Shown here: piece after piece, positions 17,634 through 25,888 of the stretch | How the letters are laid out: every line of letters starts with the position of its first letter | Position numbering within the stretch: the stretch's first letter is position 1 | Source of the DNA: Bacteroidales bacterium | GTDB lineage: Bacteria; Bacteroidota; Bacteroidia; Bacteroidales; UBA932 | Length of the DNA stretch: 56,860 nucleotides | NCBI GenBank assembly: GCA_017443465.1 | Contig: JAFRXO010000038.1 | Span: 1 to 56,860, forward strand | Direction: 5' to 3' | Notes under the pieces: generated by a model | The model's database searches: none | Told to the model about the DNA's origin: nothing | Seen by the model: the letters and a program-made list of their open reading frames with translations, nothing else | Position numbers and translations under genes: made by a program

Positions 17634-18848
17634 TTAGTCTTCAAGGTCTGAGACGAGATGCATAGTGTCGCGGGCGATCACTAGTTCCTCGTCGGTAGTG
17701 ATGAGGGCGACCTTCACCTTGGAGTCAGGCATGGAGATAATAGTGTCCACTCCCCAGGCGACATTGGCCTCATAGTCGAACTTCAATCCCAGATATGTCA
17801 GGTTCTCGCACACGCGGCGGCGAAGGCGGGAATTGTGCTCTCCGATGCCTCCGGTGAAGAAGATGGCATCAACCCCGTTCATTGCGGCCACATATGAACC
17901 GATGAGCTTGATGGTGTCATATGTAAGCTTCTTGAGCACGAGCTTGGCCTTGGGGTCTCCTGCATTGGCGAGTTCGTCCATCTCGCGGGCGTCTGATGTC
18001 TTCTGCGACAGGCCGAGGAAGCCGCTCTTCTTGTTCATGAGGGTCTCCATCTCTTCGGGAGAAAGTCCCTCCTTCTTCTCAATGTAGGTGACCACATTGG
18101 GATCGATGCTCCCGCACCTTGTACCCATAATCATTCCTTCGAGCGGCGTCAATCCCATGGAAGTGTCTATGCACTTGCCGTTTACGATTGCAGTCACAGA
18201 ACTGCCGTTACCGATGTGGCAGGTGATTATCTTGGAATTATTCAGGTCGATGCCTACGAAATCAGCTCCCTTCCGGGCTACGAACTGATGGGAAGTTCCG
18301 TGAGCTCCGTAGCGGCGGAGATGGTACTTCTCATAGTACTCATATGGTATTGCATACATGTAGGCATAATCGGGCATGGTCTGATGGAAGGCAGTGTCGA
18401 ATGTAACTACCTGGGTCACGCCGGGAAGTACCTCTGCGCACGCCTCGATGCCAAGCAGGTGGGCTGCATTGTGAAGAGGTGCGAAATCGATGCACCTGCG
18501 GATCTTATCCTTAACGTCTTCGTTCACAATCGCACTTCCGGAGAAATAATCGGCACCCTGCACGATGCGGTGACCGACAGCCTCGATGTCGTCAAATGAT
18601 TTCAGGACTCCTGTCTCAGCATCTACGAGGGCATCCAGGACGAGCTTCATTCCTGCCTTGTGGTCCGGAATCTCCAGCTCCCTGAAAATCTTGTCCTTTC
18701 CCGGGCGCTTGTACTCGATTCCGCCCATCGGGAGACCGATTTTCTCAACGATTCCCTTTGCGATAAGGGTGTAAACATCATCGCTCTTCATGTCAAGCAA
18801 CTGGTACTTGATGGAGGAGCTTCCGCAATTGATTACGAGAATTATCAT
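17634..18848 (-). CDS. ackA: Acetate kinase (acetate/butyrate kinase family)
   Basis: The chosen start (18848) gives MIILVINCGSSSIKY, the normal N-terminus. An upstream in-frame start at 18881 would add eleven unusual residues and extend into the promoter region. The 404-residue protein has the ASKHA phosphate loop NCGSSS (8-13), RYGAHGTSH, the glycine loop HIGNGSS and FTGGIGEHNS, all typical of AckA. It transfers phosphate from acyl-phosphate to ADP. A well-matched promoter lies upstream, and ptb follows 21 bases downstream. Length and motifs favour acetate kinase over butyrate kinase, although the partner looks like Ptb. Confidence 0.92.
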   Translation of the reverse strand: MIILVINCGSSSIKYQLLDMKSDDVYTLIAKGIVEKIGLPMGGIEYKRPGKDKIFRELEIPDHKAGMKLVLDALVDAETGVLKSFDDIEAVGHRIVQGADYFSGSAIVNEDVKDKIRRCIDFAPLHNAAHLLGIEACAEVLPGVTQVVTFDTAFHQTMPDYAYMYAIPYEYYEKYHLRRYGAHGTSHQFVARKGADFVGIDLNNSKIITCHIGNGSSVTAIVNGKCIDTSMGLTPLEGMIMGTRCGSIDPNVVTYIEKKEGLSPEEMETLMNKKSGFLGLSQKTSDAREMDELANAGDPKAKLVLKKLTYDTIKLIGSYVAAMNGVDAIFFTGGIGEHNSRLRRRVCENLTYLGLKFDYEANVAWGVDTIISMPDSKVKVALITTDEELVIARDTMHLVSDLED

Positions 18849-18878
18849 ATTTCTGATTGAATTTGCCAAAAAGTGCTG

Positions 18879-18910
18879 CAAATTTATGAAAGAATCAGTA
18901 TTTTAGCAAA
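18879..18910 (-). promoter_or_regulatory. Bacteroidota promoter of the ackA-ptb unit
   Basis: On the minus strand TTTG (18910-18907) is followed, after exactly 20 bases, by TAAATTTG (18886-18879). This is a full match to the -33/-7 consensus of the primary sigma factor in Bacteroidota. The predicted start gives a leader of roughly 25-30 bases before the ackA ATG. Confidence 0.75.
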
Positions 18911-18918
18911 AATAAGAG

Positions 18919-20007
18919 ATGAAAGAGGCTGTGGGAATCGAGGGGGTATCGACAGCTTTCGCCGCTGGGGCAGCGACGGGAGCTATTCTTTTTGGCAGGC
19001 TGTCCCTGGCGGGGAGTTTATGGGCAGGCGCATCCATTGTCGGGAGCCTCACATTCGCCACAATGGTACTCCTGCTTCAAAGGCCCCGGAGGCCCTTCAC
19101 CGCCCTGTTTTTCTTCTTCTGCTGCGGACTCACCTGCTATCTTGCGGCCAGTATCTCCTCCCCTGTATCAACCACGGACTTTTTCATAAGGCGGATTGCT
19201 GACGACTGTTCATTGGCATTCAAAGGCCTGCTCGATGACATGCCGTTCCCCCACGAGGAATGCAGGGCAGTAGTCAAAGCCCTCACCACCGGAGACAGGA
19301 CATCCCTCAATCCTTCCACCGTCACCGTTTTCAGGAAAAGCGGAGCATCCCACATCCTGGCGCTCTCGGGGCTTCATCTGGGAATAATCTACATGCTTAT
19401 CACCCGGATTACATCGGTAGCCGGGAATGCTCCCACGGTCCGCGTCTCGAGATATGTGCTCCTGGTCGGACTGTCAGGATTCTACACCCTAATGTCCGGA
19501 GCCTCCCCTTCCCTCGTGAGGGCATTCCTCTTCATCCTGATTTCGGAAACAGCCAACCTTACCGGAAGGCAGAGGAGGCCGCTCAAAGTCTGGTGTTCAG
19601 CCCTGCTGGTCCAGCTCGCAGCAGACCCGACAGCAATCGCCTCCACTGGATTCCAGCTATCCTATCTCGCTATGCTAGGGATCTTTACAGTCTTTCCACA
19701 TATGCAGTCATGGTACCCTGAAAGCAGGCGGTTCGATCCGCTGAAAAAGATATGGGACATGGCAGCCCTGTCCATATCCTGCCAATTGTTTACCGGGCCG
19801 CTGGCCTGGCTCAGGTTCCACGCCTTCCCTATGTACTTCCTGCTCACAAACCTGATAGTCATGCCGCTGACCACATTGGTGATGACATCCGCGCTGTCAG
19901 CCATGCTCCTGGCGGCGGCCGGACTGGAGCCGGTCTTCCTTACCAGGGTCACAGACTCACTCACAGGGGCGATGCTGTACTGCCTGGAAATAATTGCTTC
20001 GATGTAA
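18919..20007 (+). CDS. ComEC/Rec2-type competence channel core, short form
   Basis: This 362-residue polytopic membrane protein contains the ComEC 'Competence' signature H145-I-L-A-L-S-G-L-H-L-G. It also has LMSGASPSLVRAFLF and FQLSYLAMLGIF downstream, as in ComEC channel domains. Full-length ComEC (about 700-800 residues) also has an N-terminal DUF4131 OB-like domain and a C-terminal metallo-beta-lactamase domain. Neither is present, and the frame closes naturally after the last helix. The family moves single-stranded DNA across the inner membrane during uptake. The short form may need a separate nuclease partner. It stands alone between divergent ackA and convergent apbE. Confidence 0.85.
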   Translation: MKEAVGIEGVSTAFAAGAATGAILFGRLSLAGSLWAGASIVGSLTFATMVLLLQRPRRPFTALFFFFCCGLTCYLAASISSPVSTTDFFIRRIADDCSLAFKGLLDDMPFPHEECRAVVKALTTGDRTSLNPSTVTVFRKSGASHILALSGLHLGIIYMLITRITSVAGNAPTVRVSRYVLLVGLSGFYTLMSGASPSLVRAFLFILISETANLTGRQRRPLKVWCSALLVQLAADPTAIASTGFQLSYLAMLGIFTVFPHMQSWYPESRRFDPLKKIWDMAALSISCQLFTGPLAWLRFHAFPMYFLLTNLIVMPLTTLVMTSALSAMLLAAAGLEPVFLTRVTDSLTGAMLYCLEIIASM

Positions 20008-20026
20008 CTGATTCAGGATAAATCGG

Positions 20027-21058
20027 TCAGCGAAGGGAGAATCCTTCTGAACGCCACTCCCTCATCGTGCCTTCGTCATCGTAGATGAGATAGGCTTCGA
20101 CTCCTTCCTCGGAACTTATGAACTCCTTCGCCGCATCGAGACCGATCACCATGCAATATGTGGCATATGCATCGGCGATTGTAGCGTTCCGGGCTATGAT
20201 GGTAGCACTGAGGAGATTGTGCGTAACAGGCCAGCCTGTACGCGGATCGATCGTATGGGCATATTTCTTCCCGTCACGGATGTAGAATTTACGGTAATTA
20301 CCCGAAGTGACCACTCCATATGCACCTCCGTCCGCCTGCCATATGCCGTCGAGGTCGGCTCCGGGAGTATTGTTCCCGTCAACCGGACGGTCGATTCCGA
20401 CGGACCATGGCTTGTGAGAAGGGTTGAATCCCTGACAGAATATTTCCCCGATGTCCACCAGCATATCCTTTACCCCGAGGCTGCCGAGCCACCCGGCAAC
20501 CAGGTCGCAGGTAAAACCCTGGGCGACCGCATTGAAGTTCAGGCGAGGATGGCTCACACCGCTTTCCAACTGCTGCAAAGATGGCATCTCCACCGTTGGA
20601 AGGACCTGTCTTACAGCCTCTTCCTGCTTTCTGAGCGCATCCGGGTCCCTCTGAAGCGAATCAGAAGTAAAGCCGAATCCCCAGAGGTCGAAAAGCGGTC
20701 CGGCAGCCACATTGAAAGCACCCCCGGACCTGGAGTACAAATCATATGAGAAACCGTACAGTTCCCTGAAAATGCCGTTGAAACTGACCTCCTCACCGGC
20801 GTTCCACCGGCTCAGGACAGATGCTTTGTTGTAGCCGGAGAAGGTCGTATCTACCAGGGTGATTATAGAATCAATTCCTGCCTTTATGGCTTCGGGAGAC
20901 ATTCCGACCTTCTTTCCATCCGCACCGCGAAGATTGAGTTTGACAGTATAGATCCCGCCCTGGGCATATCCGCTCACAGCTATATAGTCGTCCCGGACGG
21001 CGCAGGAGGATAACAGACACACCGCCATGAAAAGGACAATATGTGAGCGCAGCTTCAT
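20027..21058 (-). CDS. apbE: FAD:protein FMN transferase ApbE (lipoprotein)
   Basis: The longer frame reaches 21241, but the ATG at 21058 gives MKLRSHIVLFMAVCLLSSC, a proper lipoprotein signal, so it is used (343 residues). ApbE features are the DIGEIFCQG segment, the VVTSGNYRKF region and YAHTIDPRTGWPV, which contributes to the flavin/metal site. The enzyme transfers FMN from FAD to a Ser/Thr of exported redox proteins such as RNF/NQR subunits, using Mg2+. No NQR or RNF gene is nearby. A TAACTTTG box (minus strand 21083-21076) lies just upstream. Confidence 0.92.
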   Translation of the reverse strand: MKLRSHIVLFMAVCLLSSCAVRDDYIAVSGYAQGGIYTVKLNLRGADGKKVGMSPEAIKAGIDSIITLVDTTFSGYNKASVLSRWNAGEEVSFNGIFRELYGFSYDLYSRSGGAFNVAAGPLFDLWGFGFTSDSLQRDPDALRKQEEAVRQVLPTVEMPSLQQLESGVSHPRLNFNAVAQGFTCDLVAGWLGSLGVKDMLVDIGEIFCQGFNPSHKPWSVGIDRPVDGNNTPGADLDGIWQADGGAYGVVTSGNYRKFYIRDGKKYAHTIDPRTGWPVTHNLLSATIIARNATIADAYATYCMVIGLDAAKEFISSEEGVEAYLIYDDEGTMREWRSEGFSLR

Positions 21059-21075
21059 TCGGCAAAGAATTTGCA

Positions 21076-21083
21076 CAAAGTTA
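21076..21083 (-). promoter_or_regulatory. Putative -7 box of apbE
   Basis: TAACTTTG on the minus strand matches TAnnTTTG and lies 17 bases before the ATG. No good -33 element is seen at 20 bases, so confidence is modest. Confidence 0.4.
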
Positions 21084-21140
21084 GCGCAATTGGATGGAAA
21101 AACGAGGTTTTTCGCAATAATTTGACGATATTTGTCGAAT

Positions 21141-22085
21141 ATGAATTTGAAGGTGAAAAGAGTCTTTAAGATATTGTTTGCAGTTGCCATCGCTTCGGCT
21201 TTCATCGTCGGCTGCAAGAAAGACAAGGACACAGAAAGCATCCCCTATCTCCACGGGAGCGTAAGATTCAAATGCCCGACACATGTCAGGCCGGGCTACA
21301 CAGGCACAGCCACAGCATCCGGAGCCATAGCCCCGGACGGATCGAAAGTCAATTACTATTGGGTTGCGACCTGGAGAAAATACATTTACGACACTACGGC
21401 CGTCTATGACATCATTATGCCGAAAGACACCGTAGGCACTTTCTCCCTGTCCTGCTACGCTTACGCCAAGGGCTACAACAACATCAGCTCCACACAGTAT
21501 ATAGTGATTGTGGATGACAATCTCGGCAAGACCATTACCAAATCGGACATTTCCGAGACCGACGACCATTTCACCGATCCTCGCGACGGCACCGTCTACT
21601 ACACTACTGAAGCGAACGGACTTACATGGATGAGGAACAACCTGGCCTACAAGGACTCTGGTGTTCCCTTCAAGGACGCTGAAGCCATGAGGAAAATCTA
21701 CGGTCACTACTACAACTGGAACGAGGCGTCAAGCGCCTGTCCGGAAGGTTGGAGGCTTCCTACCGCCGCAGAATGGGAAGGGCTCTCCGAAGATGCCGGT
21801 GCCCTGATGGTAGATGCCTATTTCAACGGGGAGAGGATGTGGGAGTACTGGCCTGCAGTCAAGATTACAAACTCCACCAAAATGAGCGTACTGCCCTGCG
21901 GATATGCTATTGCAGCCTCCTACAATGCCTTCAAGGGAGAATTCGATTACGCTACGTTCTGGACTTCCGATTCAGTTGACGAGGATTACGCAACCTACAA
22001 GTACATCCACGTCAAACAGCCCAAGGTCTACTCAGCCAAGGGCGACAAGAATTCCTTCCTCGCAAGTGTCAGATGCGTGAAGTGA
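21141..22085 (+). CDS. FISUMP-domain lipoprotein
   Basis: The open frame includes a TTG at 21132, but the ATG at 21141 fits better. It gives MNLKVKRVFKILFAVAIASAFIVGC, a lipoprotein signal, and 314 residues. Residues about 150-314 match the FISUMP module (Fibrobacter succinogenes major paralogous domain): LTWMRNNLAYK, YGHYYNWNEA, CPEGWRLPTAAEWEGL and the closing ASVRCVK. The first part (about 35-130) looks like a small beta domain. FISUMP proteins are secreted or surface-exposed, with no defined activity. The gene converges on lolA with no bases between the two stop codons. Confidence 0.82.
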   Translation: MNLKVKRVFKILFAVAIASAFIVGCKKDKDTESIPYLHGSVRFKCPTHVRPGYTGTATASGAIAPDGSKVNYYWVATWRKYIYDTTAVYDIIMPKDTVGTFSLSCYAYAKGYNNISSTQYIVIVDDNLGKTITKSDISETDDHFTDPRDGTVYYTTEANGLTWMRNNLAYKDSGVPFKDAEAMRKIYGHYYNWNEASSACPEGWRLPTAAEWEGLSEDAGALMVDAYFNGERMWEYWPAVKITNSTKMSVLPCGYAIAASYNAFKGEFDYATFWTSDSVDEDYATYKYIHVKQPKVYSAKGDKNSFLASVRCVK

Positions 22086-22700
22086 TTATCTGAGATCGGT
22101 TATTAAGTAATCTTTATCCAGGGTGGACTCATCGAAACGGAAAGCTGAAAGGCTCTCCGTTTTTTCGTCGAATTTCCATCCGGAGAACACGAAATCGGTC
22201 TGTGTTCCGTCAGCCACTGTTACCGTGGCTCCTTCAAGGACAGAAGATACGAAATAGAGCTTGACCATAGAAACATCGCAGCTGACCTGCGGTTTCATGT
22301 ACACTGCCCAGGCTTTCTTGCCCTGGAATGTGTCAGTTGCCGATTTGGTGCGGACGAAAGCCTTGTCAAGATTGGAAAGCAGAAGGGCCGGATTGGCTGA
22401 GTAGCGCGCGGCACCGTTCTCTTCCACGGACTCCACTACAGCTTCCTTCCCCTCCCTGTCAACAGTCCAGCGGACTTTCCCGTCACACCAGACCTCGAGC
22501 CCGTTGCCGTTCATCCTGAATGCATCGTCCTGCACGGTGACATCTCCGCTGCCCTTGATCTTTGTCTGGGCGTTCACCAAGAAAGTGTAAGCGAAAGATA
22601 CACGTGACTCTCCGACCTTGGCGAAGAACCCGTCAACTGAGGTCTGCGCGAAAGAAGTCAGTGTACTGAAGGCCAGGACTATTGAAATCAATCTTTTCAT
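22086..22700 (-). CDS. lolA: LolA-like outer-membrane lipoprotein carrier
   Basis: This 204-residue protein has a signal peptide (cleaved after about residue 19, SFAQ) and the LolA-like antiparallel beta pattern (YTFLVNAQTKIKGSGDVTVQ, FRMNGNGLEVWCDGKVRWTVD). LolA carries lipoproteins across the periplasm. Linkage to ftsK, which overlaps by four bases (ATGA at 22697-22700), is the standard arrangement in Bacteroidota and supports the call. Sequence similarity within LolA is weak, so the evidence is pattern plus context. Confidence 0.82.
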   Translation of the reverse strand: MKRLISIVLAFSTLTSFAQTSVDGFFAKVGESRVSFAYTFLVNAQTKIKGSGDVTVQDDAFRMNGNGLEVWCDGKVRWTVDREGKEAVVESVEENGAARYSANPALLLSNLDKAFVRTKSATDTFQGKKAWAVYMKPQVSCDVSMVKLYFVSSVLEGATVTVADGTQTDFVFSGWKFDEKTESLSAFRFDESTLDKDYLITDLR

Positions 22701-25168
22701 TGGTTGCTCATAAAGGCTTTAAGGATGCCGTCCAGCGTGTTCAGGTCAGGTACGAGGACTTCACGGGGTTTCGATCCCGACTGTGGTCCCACAATGCCTG
22801 CAGCCTCAAGCTGGTCCATCACCCTACCTGCCTTAGCATAACCCATGCCAAGCCGTCTCTGGAGATCGGACGTAGACCCCTTCTGACTGATAACCACCAG
22901 TTTGGCCGCTTCTTCGAAACGCTCATCCAGGTGCTTCATATCAATCATTCCGGCGCCGTCATCCTCTGATGCCGGGTCGGGTTCCGGCAGGTAGTAAGGC
23001 ACATTGTAGCTCTTCTGCCAACCGGTCTGGGAACCTATGAAATTAGTGATTGCAGTGATTTCATCATTGTCTATGAACGCGCACTGGATACGCTCCATGC
23101 TGCTAGCGCCCGCATAGTAAAGCATATCTCCGCGTCCGATGAGTTTCTCCGCGCCGGGAGAATCCAGGATAGTAGCGGAATCCACCCTGCTGACCACCCT
23201 GAAGGCTATCCTGGTCGGGAAGTTGGTCTTGATAAGACCGGTAATGACATCCACAGAAGGCCTCTGGGTGGCCAGGATGACATGGATACCTGCAGCACGT
23301 CCCTTCTGAGCGAGGCGGATAATCGAAGCAGAGATACTTCTGGCCTGCGCCCTGGCATCGCCGCTGACTCCTCCAGTCATGGTAAGGTCAGCATACTCGT
23401 CGATGATGATAACCATGTAGGGAAGGAAATGGTGCCCGTCTGTAGGAAGCAGATGGCGCTCCTTATACTTCTTGTTGTACTGCTTGATGTTCTGCACCTC
23501 AGCCTTGCTGAGAAGCTCATAGCGGCTGTCCATCTCGATGCAGAGGGACCGGAGGATCTGGTCAGCCAGTGGTGCCTTCTTCACGATGGCATTATTGGCC
23601 TCTTCCTGCTCGTCCGAAGCTGACGGGAGAACCGCCAGATAATGCTTGAGCAGCCTGGAATAGGAGGAGAATTCGACCATTTTCGGGTCGATGAAGACCA
23701 TCTTCAGCTCAGAAGGATGCTTAGCGTACAGCAAGGATGCGATAATGACATTCAGGCACACCGACTTACCCATCTTGGTAGCACCGGCCACAAGCAGGTG
23801 GGGAGCATCAGCCAGGTCGAAGACCTTGACATTCTGGGTAATGGTGTAACCTATCGCGATCGGGAGTTCATACTTGTTGGAGCGGAAGTTGTCATCATTG
23901 AGCATCGCCTTCAGGGGGACGATGGACGGCACGTCATTCGCCACCTCTATACCAACCGAATCAGGGAGCTTGACGGTTCGCACACCGTTCGCGTGAAGGT
24001 ACATCGCTATCTCGTCCTGGAGGTTGGTGATCTGGTTGATCTTCACTCCGGGAGCCGGATAAACCTTGTACAGGGTCACGGTAGGACCTACAATGGCCTT
24101 TACATCGGAAACCTCGATCTTGAAGGTACGCAGAGTCGCGCGTATCTTGTTGTTGTTTCGCTCCAGCTCCTCGCGGGTGACTTCCTGACGGGATTCCGAA
24201 TAGTCCTTCAGGATGTCCAGAGGCGGGAACTGGTACTGAAGCAGACCTATCTCCTTGTCCTTACGGTTATCGAAAGGAGCAAGCGGTTCGCGTATCTCGG
24301 TGTCGATGTCATCACGGACGATCTCCATGCCTTTGGCCGGATTTTCTGAGTCTTCAGGATTCTCTTCATCAAGATCCTTTTCCTGATCAACAGGTGCGAC
24401 AGGATCCTGGGATACTAACTGCTCTACCGGCTGCTCCTGTACTGTGCCGGTAAAAGATTCCTCCTCCGTTTGATATAACGACTCAAATCCTGTCTCCTGT
24501 TTATACTCGGATCCAGGTCCCGTTTCGGACTCGGTTACATAATCATATGCATAATCATCGCGTCCAGGCACCTCCTCGGCACGCGGCTCCTCGGCTCCGA
24601 TGCGGATAAGCCAGTCAGTGAAACGCCTGCTCAGGAAGAACAGCCATATGGCCAGAAGGATTAGGAGAAGGAGGAAGGTAATGACAGGGCCGAACAGATT
24701 GTTGCTCCATCTCACCACAGAGGATCCGCACTCCCCTCCCAGACCTCCGCCGAAAGAATTGTCAGGACCGGCAAGGCTGGCTGCCCAGGACAACAGGAAA
24801 GATGCGATCATGGCACCGAAAACAATTATCAATGTGCCTTTTACGATCGGGAAATACTCTTTTCGGAAAAGCAGGCGGACAGAGACCGCAGCCATGATTA
24901 CAATCAAGGCGAAACTGCCCAGCCCGAAGAATCTGCCGACGAGGAAATTGGCCCAGCGGTAACCCAGCTTCCCGGCAAGATTGTGGACTGATACGTCCTC
25001 TGACATCATCGCCGGATCGGAGAGGAGACTCTGGTCGACCTTCCAGGTAAAAAGATATGAAATACAGGCTATAAGAGTCAGAAGAGTCACAACTGCCATA
25101 AGGCAGCCGGAGATCACCCTTATCTTAGCCTTGTCGGAATCATCCAGGTTTTTCCAGAAAGACAACAT
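22697..25168 (-). CDS. ftsK: DNA translocase FtsK/SpoIIIE
   Basis: This 823-residue protein has four N-terminal transmembrane helices (about 20-185) and a long acidic Glu/Asp/Gln-rich linker (about 205-300). The motor domain has Walker A GATKMGKS near residue 460, and IIIDEYADLTMTGG contains the Walker B. The C-terminal winged-helix gamma domain is SDLQRRLGMGYAKAGRVMDQLEAAGIVG. FtsK pumps DNA at the septum and activates XerCD at dif. Length and domain order are normal. It follows the DUF4290 gene by 12 bases and overlaps lolA. Confidence 0.96.
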   Translation of the reverse strand: MLSFWKNLDDSDKAKIRVISGCLMAVVTLLTLIACISYLFTWKVDQSLLSDPAMMSEDVSVHNLAGKLGYRWANFLVGRFFGLGSFALIVIMAAVSVRLLFRKEYFPIVKGTLIIVFGAMIASFLLSWAASLAGPDNSFGGGLGGECGSSVVRWSNNLFGPVITFLLLLILLAIWLFFLSRRFTDWLIRIGAEEPRAEEVPGRDDYAYDYVTESETGPGSEYKQETGFESLYQTEEESFTGTVQEQPVEQLVSQDPVAPVDQEKDLDEENPEDSENPAKGMEIVRDDIDTEIREPLAPFDNRKDKEIGLLQYQFPPLDILKDYSESRQEVTREELERNNNKIRATLRTFKIEVSDVKAIVGPTVTLYKVYPAPGVKINQITNLQDEIAMYLHANGVRTVKLPDSVGIEVANDVPSIVPLKAMLNDDNFRSNKYELPIAIGYTITQNVKVFDLADAPHLLVAGATKMGKSVCLNVIIASLLYAKHPSELKMVFIDPKMVEFSSYSRLLKHYLAVLPSASDEQEEANNAIVKKAPLADQILRSLCIEMDSRYELLSKAEVQNIKQYNKKYKERHLLPTDGHHFLPYMVIIIDEYADLTMTGGVSGDARAQARSISASIIRLAQKGRAAGIHVILATQRPSVDVITGLIKTNFPTRIAFRVVSRVDSATILDSPGAEKLIGRGDMLYYAGASSMERIQCAFIDNDEITAITNFIGSQTGWQKSYNVPYYLPEPDPASEDDGAGMIDMKHLDERFEEAAKLVVISQKGSTSDLQRRLGMGYAKAGRVMDQLEAAGIVGPQSGSKPREVLVPDLNTLDGILKAFMSNQ

Positions 25169-25180
25169 CGCCTTTAGATC

Positions 25181-25825
25181 CTATTTCTTGTTCCTGTGTT
25201 TGTTTCGTCCGCCCCTTCCATTCCTGCCGCCGGCTATCATATTGGGACGTTGGAAGTTAGCCTCATTTGAAATCCTTGGAAGTACAAGGCCTTCCGGGAT
25301 GGATATCCTCCCTCCGGAAAGCTTCTCGATGTCGGCGAATATGGTTCCGTCGGCCACGCTGTCCTTGTTCCATATCAGATACTGCTGACGCATATAGCAT
25401 GCAAGGGAACGGATCATCTCAGTCTTCATCTGGCCCTCTTCCTGCTCTGCGATCAGGTCTATGATGCTCTCGATATTCCGTCCGTAATGCCTGGCCTTCA
25501 CCGGATTGCTCTGCAGGGGTATAGGCATGGGCCTGAGGTTGATCTGCTCCTCTGTCGGTACAGAATACGGGGAATCTATGTCAAGGTCGAGCCCGGCCAT
25601 TATATAGAGCTGGTCCCAGAGTTTCCTCTCCCAGTTTTCCTCAGAACGCACCTGAGGATTAAGCAGTTCCATCACCTTCACTACGGCCCTGGCCTGTTGC
25701 GTACGCTTCTCCCTGTCAGGAATGTCCCTCAACTGCTCAGACATATTCAGGACATTGCGTCCGTACTCAGGCATCTGCAGTTTCTCTCTCTCGGTGTTGT
25801 ATTCCAGTTTTACAGTTTCTTCCAT
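25181..25825 (-). CDS. DUF4290 family protein
   Basis: This 214-residue protein resembles DUF4290, a Bacteroidota-restricted cytoplasmic family (EYNTEREKLQMPEYGRNV at the N-terminus). The C-terminus is a basic Gly/Arg/Asn/Lys tail (GGRNGRGGRNKHRNKK) that could bind nucleic acid. No enzyme motif is visible. It lies between the nuclease genes and ftsK on the same strand. The start codon is inside a CATATG (25823-25828). Function is unknown; association with cell-wall or division genes is only contextual. Confidence 0.8.
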   Translation of the reverse strand: MEETVKLEYNTEREKLQMPEYGRNVLNMSEQLRDIPDREKRTQQARAVVKVMELLNPQVRSEENWERKLWDQLYIMAGLDLDIDSPYSVPTEEQINLRPMPIPLQSNPVKARHYGRNIESIIDLIAEQEEGQMKTEMIRSLACYMRQQYLIWNKDSVADGTIFADIEKLSGGRISIPEGLVLPRISNEANFQRPNMIAGGRNGRGGRNKHRNKK

Positions 25826-25888
25826 ATGTTTCAGTAATTCTATGAACTACAAATATAATAAAAAACGTCCGCCAATTCAAACCCCATC

